Part shown: positions 1 through 5,812 of the stretch, piece by piece
Layout of the letters: each line of letters starts with the position of its first letter
Numbering within the stretch: the stretch's first letter is position 1
From: Bacteroidota bacterium
GTDB taxonomy: Bacteria; Bacteroidota; Bacteroidia; Bacteroidales; Marinifilaceae
Direction: 5' to 3'
Length of the DNA stretch: 7,497 bases
Assembly (NCBI GenBank): GCA_023400335.1
Contig: JAEXFF010000250.1
Location: 1-7,497 of the forward strand
Translations under genes and position numbers: made by a program
Notes under the pieces: generated by a model
What the model was told of the DNA's origin: nothing
The model's database searches: none
The model's input: only the letters and a program-made list of their open reading frames with translations

Positions 1-459
1 CGTCTGTATAAGGATACGGCCTTTTATGGTATGAATCTGTTTCTCCTGTAGAGCAGAAACCAATTTACGGATAAAACGGGAATCCGGGAAATAACGGGAA
101 TCCGGCGTCGGGTCCCCCGAAGGAACAATAACCACATCTCCTGCAATAGCTTGTCCGCGGATACCCCCCGAATAAAATACCCGGGTTTCATAACAAAAAT
201 CTGCACCCTTCTTTTCCAAAGCCCATGCAGAAGGGAGCAATTTGGCAACGGAAGCAGGACGCAGCGAAAGTTGTCCCTGATAGTTGAGCAGCTCTTTTCC
301 ATCACTACAATCCCGGATAGTTATTCCGACGACCGCATTTTTCAAACTTGAATTGTTCAAAAAATTTTCCAATCCGGTTTGGGACTGTGCAAACAGAGAG
401 GTTCCCAGTAAACACAATATACCCCACGTACACCAGAAAAGTCCCGGATTCCGCCTCAC
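1..459 (-). CDS. dacB: D-alanyl-D-alanine carboxypeptidase/endopeptidase, PBP4 (peptidase S13) family, N-terminal part
   Basis: The first 153 codons are present; the gene runs off the left edge. The start is a GTG at 459-457 whose last two bases are part of the xseB stop (GTGA overlap), implying translational coupling. The product opens with a secretion signal: a basic VRRN end, a hydrophobic stretch at about residues 6-23, then SLFA-QS as the likely cleavage site. The mature part shows the serine penicillin-binding motif SVAK (S70, K73) in the context LRPASVAKLLP, then GDVVIVPSGDPTPDS at about 108-121, which matches the GDLxxxGxGDPT block of S13 enzymes. Such proteins act in the periplasm, removing the terminal D-Ala or cutting peptide crosslinks in peptidoglycan. 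The SxN and KTG motifs should lie outside the window, so catalytic completeness cannot be judged. No ATG lies in frame near the signal peptide, which supports GTG as the start. Confidence 0.85.
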   Translation of the reverse strand, partial: MRRNPGLFWCTWGILCLLGTSLFAQSQTGLENFLNNSSLKNAVVGITIRDCSDGKELLNYQGQLSLRPASVAKLLPSAWALEKKGADFCYETRVFYSGGIRGQAIAGDVVIVPSGDPTPDSRYFPDSRFIRKLVSALQEKQIHTIKGRILIQT

Positions 460-665
460 TCTTCCATCGTTTTTAAAATATTCTCCACTTCTTCTTCTGT
501 ATTGTGAAGTTTTGATTTACAAAAAGCAATCAACTGGGAGACCCGCTTTACCTTCGCACTCAACTCGTCTACATCCAGTTTATTCTCTTCCAGCATCGTT
601 ACAATACTTTCAATCTCAGCCATAGCCTCCTTATAACTCAATTTTTCTTCCATCGTACTTCTCAT
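456..665 (-). CDS. xseB: Exodeoxyribonuclease VII small subunit
   Basis: This is a 69-residue, mostly helical protein of the usual XseB size. The core LSYKEAMAEIESIVTMLEE followed by LDVDELSAKVKR and CKSKLHNTEEEVENIL is the family pattern (conserved Y/F-E-A-x-x-E-L/I-x-x-I-V, then K-L near the C-terminus). Several XseB chains coat each XseA chain to form exonuclease VII, which degrades single-stranded DNA from both ends in the cytoplasm. Two starts are possible: ATG at 665, or ATG at 653 giving MEEKLSYKEA. The second fits the typical family N-terminus slightly better. Either way the start lies inside the end of xseA (overlap of 35 or 23 bases), and the TGA stop overlaps the GTG of the following PBP4 gene. 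The two subunits and PBP4 are therefore probably translated from one message. Confidence 0.93.
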   Translation of the reverse strand: MRSTMEEKLSYKEAMAEIESIVTMLEENKLDVDELSAKVKRVSQLIAFCKSKLHNTEEEVENILKTMEE

Positions 666-2040
666 TTTTAGGACGGGCAGCCTGGACGCTACTCTCCAAC
701 TTCCCGTCTTTTAATATCGTTTCTACTATATCCTTATCTTTCACTTCCGTTATACTTTTCACAGCTTTCCCTTTCAAACGGGTAATGGAATATCCTCTTT
801 CCAAAACATTTTTCGGATCTACGTATCTTACCTTTGTTTCCGCCAACTCCAGCAAATGCGAATCACGTCCCAACCGATTCTCACATTTCCGCCTTATCTC
901 CTCAAGGTATTGTATATAATTGTTTTTCTCCCGGTCGAAGATAGAATTTAACCGATGTTCCATACGGTCCCGGATCCGCTCAAAACCATTCAACCGATTG
1001 TAAATATACACTTTGGAATGATGTTCCAATCTACGGGAAAGAAATTGCAAAGCAGTATTCCGGTTTTGCAACAGCGTTTGGGTCAAACGTTTAAAATCAT
1101 TCATCTGCAACAATAACCGCTTATTCTCTTCATTCAATAATTCGCCTACTCCTGTCAAAAAATCCGCTTTTAAATCTTCTAAAACAGCGTCCGTATGCTG
1201 AAACCTTTCAATCAGAAAAGCTGCCGCGGCAGTCGGGGTTTTCACCTTCAGATAAGCCACCCGGTCGACTACCGTATCGTCCCTTTCGTGTCCGATTCCG
1301 GCAATTACCGGCAAAGGAAACTGGGCTACATTTGCCGACAGTTCATAGGAATCGAAACATCCGAGATCGGTCTGAGCTCCTCCTCCCCGGATGATTACCA
1401 CCACATCGAACAAATTTTCATAAGCATAAATCCGGTCGAGAGCAGCAATGACAGAATCGGCGGCCTGTTCTCCCTGCATGACTGCCGGAAATAACTTAAC
1501 GTGAAAACGATACCCATACGAATTGTGTTCCAGATGATTCCGGAAATCCCCTAATCCCGCCGCCGTCGGAGAAGAAATAACGGCAATTGTCTTCGGTAAA
1601 AGCGGTAATTCCAGATTCCGGTTCATATCGATAATCCCATCTCTCTCCAATTGTTCCAGGATCTCCCTCTTTTTCCGCTCCAAATCCCCTAATGTAAAAG
1701 TAGGATCTATATCCCTGATATTCAATGAAAATCCATACACCTCATGAAAAACAACCTCCACATTCAATAATACTTTCATCCCCTTTTCCAGACTCCTCCC
1801 GGTAGTCGTCTCAAAGTAAGGCTTTAACATCCGGTAAGTAAAAGCCCATATCGTCCCTTTAGCTACAGCAGTTATCTTGTCCTCCTCCGTTGGCTTATCC
1901 ACTAATTCCAGATAACAATGACCCGAGCGGTTCTCTTGTACGGAAGCGATTTCAGCAGTTATCCAAACCGTTTCCCCAAACCGTTCTTTTAAAGTTTGTC
2001 TTACCTGCCTGTTTAATTCATATAAAGAGATAAATTCCAT
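631..2040 (-). CDS. xseA: Exodeoxyribonuclease VII large subunit
   Basis: At 469 aa this is normal length for XseA. Residues 1-115 form the N-terminal OB-fold DNA-binding domain (opening SLYELNRQVRQTL, typical of the family). Residues 120-275 form the catalytic core, with VISSPTAAGLGDF (D165), VVIIRGGGAQTDL (R218 and the glycine triplet), and GIGHERDDTVVD (H251, D254). These line up with residues reported essential in E. coli XseA (D155, R205, H238, D241). Residues 280-400 are long charged helices expected to form the extended coiled-coil stalk that binds XseB, and the C-terminal piece has the conserved VLERGYSITR block. With XseB it degrades single-stranded DNA during repair and recombination. 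It starts 44 bases after the engB stop and its end overlaps xseB. The ATG at 2040 gives the standard N-terminus. No missing motif or frameshift was seen. Confidence 0.96.
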   Translation of the reverse strand: MEFISLYELNRQVRQTLKERFGETVWITAEIASVQENRSGHCYLELVDKPTEEDKITAVAKGTIWAFTYRMLKPYFETTTGRSLEKGMKVLLNVEVVFHEVYGFSLNIRDIDPTFTLGDLERKKREILEQLERDGIIDMNRNLELPLLPKTIAVISSPTAAGLGDFRNHLEHNSYGYRFHVKLFPAVMQGEQAADSVIAALDRIYAYENLFDVVVIIRGGGAQTDLGCFDSYELSANVAQFPLPVIAGIGHERDDTVVDRVAYLKVKTPTAAAAFLIERFQHTDAVLEDLKADFLTGVGELLNEENKRLLLQMNDFKRLTQTLLQNRNTALQFLSRRLEHHSKVYIYNRLNGFERIRDRMEHRLNSIFDREKNNYIQYLEEIRRKCENRLGRDSHLLELAETKVRYVDPKNVLERGYSITRLKGKAVKSITEVKDKDIVETILKDGKLESSVQAARPKNEKYDGRKIEL

Positions 2041-2084
2041 AGATCAATGGACTAAACTTATAACACGATTTCCTTTTTGCAGAT

Positions 2085-2690
2085 TTATTCCAGACTTACG
2101 GTTCGATTCAATTCATCGATATAATCCAATACTTCTTCTCTTCCAAGTCGTTTCTCCGAAGAAGTCATAAAAGCCATGGGGGTAGTTTCCCAGGTATCCA
2201 GCATTACCTTGTGGTAGTCTTCTATACATCTTTGTCTTCCGGCAGCAGAGAGTTTATCTGCTTTGGTAAAAACCATAACGAATGGCACCCCGTTTTCCCC
2301 TAACCACTCCATAAATTCCAAATCGATTTGCAGAGGTTTATGCCGACTGTCTATCAATACGAACAAACAAATCAGATTCTCTCTTTTCAAAATATAATCC
2401 CGTATAATTTTTTCAAATTTTCCCCGGGAACTTTTAGAAGTACGGGCATACCCATATCCCGGTAAATCGACCATATACCATTCGTCATTTATCAGGAAAT
2501 GATTGATAAGCTGTGTTTTACCGGGCTTTGATGCCGTTTTGGCCAACTCTTTCCGGTTCGTAAGCATATTGATCAAAGAAGATTTTCCGACATTGGATCT
2601 TCCGATAAAGGCATATTCATGCCGGTCTGGCGGAGGACATTTAGATACATCCGTATTACTAACAATAAATTCAGCCTTTCCAACTTCCAT
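2085..2690 (-). CDS. engB: Ribosome biogenesis GTP-binding protein EngB (YsxC/YihA)
   Basis: This 201-residue, single-domain TRAFAC GTPase has all the guanine-nucleotide motifs: G1 GRSNVGKSS at 30-38, the G2 region KPGKTQ at 55-60, G3 DLPGYGYA at 75-82, G4 TKAD at 142-145, and a G5-like TSS at 176-178. The lead-in AEFIVSNTDVSKCPPPDRHEYAFIG is characteristic of EngB rather than Era or Der. Family members act in the cytoplasm in late assembly of the 50S ribosomal subunit and are usually essential, with depletion also causing division or growth defects. The gene follows the DEAD-box helicase by 41 bases and precedes xseA by 44 bases on the same strand. Neighbouring a helicase with an rRNA-type RNA-binding domain fits a ribosome-assembly role. 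The ATG at 2690 gives the expected N-terminal length. Confidence 0.96.
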   Translation of the reverse strand: MEVGKAEFIVSNTDVSKCPPPDRHEYAFIGRSNVGKSSLINMLTNRKELAKTASKPGKTQLINHFLINDEWYMVDLPGYGYARTSKSSRGKFEKIIRDYILKRENLICLFVLIDSRHKPLQIDLEFMEWLGENGVPFVMVFTKADKLSAAGRQRCIEDYHKVMLDTWETTPMAFMTSSEKRLGREEVLDYIDELNRTVSLE

Positions 2691-2731
2691 AATATCCGGT
2701 TTAGAATATCTGACTTATGACAAGGTTAAAG

Positions 2732-4522
2732 TTAATGTTTTTTCCCGGAACGGCGGCCATTATCCACACCTTTTTTCTTTTCTCCAAACCGTCCCCGGCT
2801 GCTTCCATCACTCCGGCGGCGTTCACTTTTCCACTTATTATCGGCCGTAGAACTGCGTTTACCGCCTTTTTCGCCTCCCTTTCGCAAGCTGCCCGGACGT
2901 TCTCCCGTCTCCCTGACCATAAAAGGCAGGCCATTGAAATTTACATTGCGGAAATAGTCACTAAATCCTTTTATTCCGTTTACATCAACTTCAAATTTTG
3001 TAACATTATCAAAAATACGTATACCCCCTATTTCCAAACCTTTCTGAGGAGCATATTTATTGATGATAGCCATAAGATCCCGGGGACCGAAATCATCCTG
3101 ACGCCCGACATTTACACTGAAAACAGTAAATTGTCCTGCTGTTTCACGTTCCTTTCCGCCTCTTTGCCTTTCGGAAGTAAATCCTTTAATTTCCGCTTCG
3201 GATAAATTCAGGTCTTCCACCCCGGCATATTTCTTCAGCAATCTACCGAATTCATAAGATACAATCTTCTGTATCAGTTCTTCCTTCGATAATTCTTCAA
3301 ATTTGTCAAATAATTCCTGCTGGTACGGACTCAGGGTTTCTTTCTGTTCAGCAGCCAGAATTTTATCAGCATAATACAACAACTGGGCCCGGCATACTTC
3401 TTCTCCTCCCGGCACTTCTCTGTATTCGAATTTCTTCTTTAAAATTCCTTCTATACGACGTAGTTTGCTTTTTTCTTTGGAATTGATGATAGCCACCGAT
3501 ATCCCTTCCTTGCCTGCCCTTCCGGTACGCCCGCTGCGGTGTGTATAACTTTCCACATCTTCCGGCAGATTATAATTGATCACGTGCGTCAGATTATCAA
3601 CATCCAACCCCCTCGCTGCAACATCCGTAGCGACCAGCACTTTCAGCCGTTTCGAACGGAATCTGGACATCACTTCATCCCGCTGCGCCTGACTCAAATC
3701 GCCATGTAAGGCATCACAATCAATTCCATCCTTTTGCAATTTATGAGCGATTTCCCGGGCATCTATTTTAGTACGGGTAAAAATGATGGCATACATATCC
3801 GGTGCACAATCAATGACACGGTGCAATGTCTCATAAAAATCTCTTGCTTTAACCTGATAATACTGATGCCTCACCGTATCCGCCCCCTGATTTTTTTTCC
3901 CTACCGCAATTTCCTGGGGATCCCGCAAATAATTCCGGGCAATCCTCTCTACTTCCCGCGGCATAGTAGCTGAAAATAAATAGGTATTTCTCTCACGAGG
4001 CGTAGCATCCAGAATAAAATTCAAATCTTCTTTAAATCCCATGTTCAGCATTTCATCCGCCTCATCCAGTACAACAGCCCATACCGCCTCGATATTTACC
4101 GCCTCTCTTTTAATCAAATCACACAAACGTCCGGGCGTAGCCACTAATACATGTACCCCCCGCTCTAATTCCCGTATCTGTTTCCGGATATCTGTACCTC
4201 CGTATACACAGGTAACCCGGATGTCCGGACGATATTTTGAATAATTTTTCAGGTCATTTCCGATTTGCACACATAACTCCCGCGTAGGGCTCAATATCAA
4301 TACCTGAATTTTATTTTCTGTACTATCCAATTTTTGCAACAAAGGCAAACCAAAAGCTGCTGTTTTACCCGTACCGGTCTGGGCCAATGCAACTATATCA
4401 TTCTCTTCCCCCAATATGACGGGAATTACTTTTTCCTGTACCGGACTCGGTATTTCAAAACCGAGGTCAGCTACGCCTTTCAGAATTTCTCCTTCTAAAC
4501 CTAATTCTTTAAATTTTTCCAT
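2732..4522 (-). CDS. DEAD-box ATP-dependent RNA helicase with DbpA-type RNA-binding domain (DeaD/CsdA-like)
   Basis: This 596-residue RNA helicase has all core motifs: Q-motif region F2...SPVQE (Q29), I AQTGTGKT (47-54), Ia PTREL (79-83), Ib TPGR (129-132), II DEAD (153-156), III SAT (184-186), IV IIFTRT (246-251), V ATDVAARGLD (298-307) and VI HRSGRTGR (328-335). After the two RecA-like lobes comes a helical segment (about 375-445). Residues about 464-537 (FTVFSVNVGR...DVNGIKGFSDYF) are a DbpA/CsdA-type RNA-binding domain, and residues 541-596 form a tail rich in Lys, Arg, Gly and Ser, likely disordered and RNA-binding. Relatives unwind RNA duplexes in ribosome assembly, cold adaptation and RNA decay. 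Length and tail resemble DeaD/CsdA more than DbpA, but the exact orthologue is not settled, so no symbol is given. It lies 98 bases after the second ftsZ and 41 before engB. Confidence 0.93.
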   Translation of the reverse strand: MEKFKELGLEGEILKGVADLGFEIPSPVQEKVIPVILGEENDIVALAQTGTGKTAAFGLPLLQKLDSTENKIQVLILSPTRELCVQIGNDLKNYSKYRPDIRVTCVYGGTDIRKQIRELERGVHVLVATPGRLCDLIKREAVNIEAVWAVVLDEADEMLNMGFKEDLNFILDATPRERNTYLFSATMPREVERIARNYLRDPQEIAVGKKNQGADTVRHQYYQVKARDFYETLHRVIDCAPDMYAIIFTRTKIDAREIAHKLQKDGIDCDALHGDLSQAQRDEVMSRFRSKRLKVLVATDVAARGLDVDNLTHVINYNLPEDVESYTHRSGRTGRAGKEGISVAIINSKEKSKLRRIEGILKKKFEYREVPGGEEVCRAQLLYYADKILAAEQKETLSPYQQELFDKFEELSKEELIQKIVSYEFGRLLKKYAGVEDLNLSEAEIKGFTSERQRGGKERETAGQFTVFSVNVGRQDDFGPRDLMAIINKYAPQKGLEIGGIRIFDNVTKFEVDVNGIKGFSDYFRNVNFNGLPFMVRETGERPGSLRKGGEKGGKRSSTADNKWKSERRRSDGSSRGRFGEKKKGVDNGRRSGKKH

Positions 4523-4620
4523 TCAATTTTATTAAATTACAACTGCTTCACAGCATGTTTCCACACACACCGTCTTTTAAATTATTTCTTTTTCAGCTAA
4601 CGGACGTCCCTCTTTTCTCT
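4523..4620. other. Intergenic region between the second ftsZ and the helicase gene
   Basis: This is the longest gap in the window, 98 bases. It holds an 8-base perfect palindrome GGACGTCC at 4602-4609, just after the ftsZ stop, a short CA/GT repeat at about 4562-4570, and an A+T-rich stretch just before the helicase start. No stem-loop followed by a T-run that would make a good intrinsic terminator is visible. No clear Bacteroidota promoter (TTTG, about 20 bases, TAnnTTTG) was found on the minus strand either. Whether transcription stops or restarts here is open. A promoter for the helicase-engB-xse part would be most likely in this gap simply because of its length. Confidence 0.3.
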
Positions 4621-5751
4621 CTAAATTATTCTCACATTTCTCCTCCGCTCAAAAGCAGGAATATCGGACAACTCCTCAATTTCTGCCGGCGTCAATCCGG
4701 GTTTTAAAACCACTTCCTCTTCCGACAAGATCAATCCATCCCTCGATGGCCGGTTACTATTTTCCTCGATTTCAATATCGTCTTTCGGAAATCCCGTAGC
4801 AATAACCGTCACAGAAATGGCATCTCCCAAACTTTCATCCGTCCCGACACCCCAAATCACGGCTGCCGTATCTCCTACCCGATGAATAATAATAGAAGTA
4901 ATCTCCGTCATCTCATTCATTGTTACTTCATCTGTACCGGAAGTAATATTCAGCAAAATATCTTTGGCTCCCCGGATATCGTTATTATTCAACAAAGGAC
5001 TATCCAAAGCTTCTGTTACCGCTCTCTTAGCCCGGTCTTCCCCCGACGCCTGAGCTGCTCCCATAATGGCAACCCCGCTGTTTGTCATTACCGTCTTAAC
5101 ATCTGCAAAATCGACATTGATATATCCCGGTAAAGTAATAATCTCCGCAATTCCCTTCGCTGCAATATTCAAAACATCATTCGCTTTCGCAAAAGCTGCT
5201 GAAATGGTCTGGGAACCATAAATTTTCTTTATTTTTTCATTATCGATCACAATGAGGCAATCCACATTGTCCCTCAGCAACCGTAACCCTTCCCGGGCCT
5301 GATTCAGCCGCTTGGGACCTTCAAAACGGGCCGGAATAGAGACAATCCCGACCGTCAGTATATCCATTTCCTTGGCCAGCCTGGCAATCACCGGAGCCGC
5401 CCCCGTTCCGGTCCCTCCTCCCATAGCTGCTGTAATAAAAGCCATTTTGGTATTTTTCCGAAGCATCTCTCTTATCTCTTCCAGACTTTCTTCGGCTGAT
5501 TTTGCTCCCCGTACCGGATCATTTCCGGCTCCATGCCCTTCTGTCAGCATTTTACCAAGTTGTATTTTTAAGGGTACAGGGCTGTTTTCCAGGATCTGGG
5601 CATCCGTATTACAAACGACAAAATCGACATCACATATTCCCTTGGAATACATATATTCTACAGCATTTCCACCTCCTCCGCCAACCCCTATTACTTTAAT
5701 TATAGTAGGGGAAATCTCATCCAGATTAAAATTTACCAATCCGTCAAACAT
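4621..5751 (-). CDS. ftsZ: Cell division protein FtsZ, second paralogue, with canonical C-terminal peptide
   Basis: This 376-residue tubulin-like GTPase is the second of two adjacent ftsZ genes. The GTPase domain keeps GVGGGGGNAV (22-31), the tubulin signature GGGTGTG (111-117), FEGPKR (143-148, the Arg aligning with the phosphate-contacting R142 of E. coli) and AND at 190-192 (D192 at the guanine contact). The T7 loop NVDFADV (212-218) holds the acidic residues that trigger GTP hydrolysis in the neighbouring subunit. One oddity is Ala109 where most FtsZs have Gly just before the T4 loop (ITAAMGGG instead of I-A/T-AGMGGG). The linker is short (about 322-360), and the protein ends with EELSDIPAFERRR (359-371) and a short basic tail. 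This is the classical C-terminal peptide that binds FtsA and other partners. It starts 61 bases after the first ftsZ. The core is about 60% identical to that paralogue by eye. Confidence 0.95.
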   Translation of the reverse strand: MFDGLVNFNLDEISPTIIKVIGVGGGGGNAVEYMYSKGICDVDFVVCNTDAQILENSPVPLKIQLGKMLTEGHGAGNDPVRGAKSAEESLEEIREMLRKNTKMAFITAAMGGGTGTGAAPVIARLAKEMDILTVGIVSIPARFEGPKRLNQAREGLRLLRDNVDCLIVIDNEKIKKIYGSQTISAAFAKANDVLNIAAKGIAEIITLPGYINVDFADVKTVMTNSGVAIMGAAQASGEDRAKRAVTEALDSPLLNNNDIRGAKDILLNITSGTDEVTMNEMTEITSIIIHRVGDTAAVIWGVGTDESLGDAISVTVIATGFPKDDIEIEENSNRPSRDGLILSEEEVVLKPGLTPAEIEELSDIPAFERRRNVRII

Positions 5752-5812
5752 GATAAATAAGCTATTTGTTATGCTCCATATTTTCTTTTACCAGGAATTA
5801 TTTTCCTTTTAT

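Noticed and set aside
24..305. 93-codon frame on the minus strand starting with ATG
   Set aside because: The frame one step over encodes the signal peptide, SVAK motif and GDPTP block of a PBP4 protein continuous to the window edge. The 93-codon product has no recognisable features.
2041..2084. Possible promoter -7 element (TAAGTTTA on the minus strand, resembling TAnnTTTG) before xseA
   Set aside because: The last base does not match and no TTTG element occurs about 20 bases upstream.
2721..2728. Possible promoter -7 element (TAACCTTG on the minus strand) before engB
   Set aside because: It has one mismatch to TAnnTTTG and no TTTG partner at the needed distance.
2701..2934. 77-codon frame on the minus strand at the end of the helicase gene
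   Set aside because: It is an out-of-frame reading of the basic helicase tail; the true frame runs through to the stop at 2732.
2717..3205. Open frame of 162 codons on the plus strand, opposite the 3' part of the helicase gene
   Set aside because: The helicase frame on the minus strand is intact with recognisable domains through this region. The antisense product shows no motif.
5755..5767. Inverted repeat AAATA-AGC-TATTT just before the second ftsZ start
   Set aside because: The stem is only five A:T pairs, too weak to act as a terminator or a convincing translational switch.
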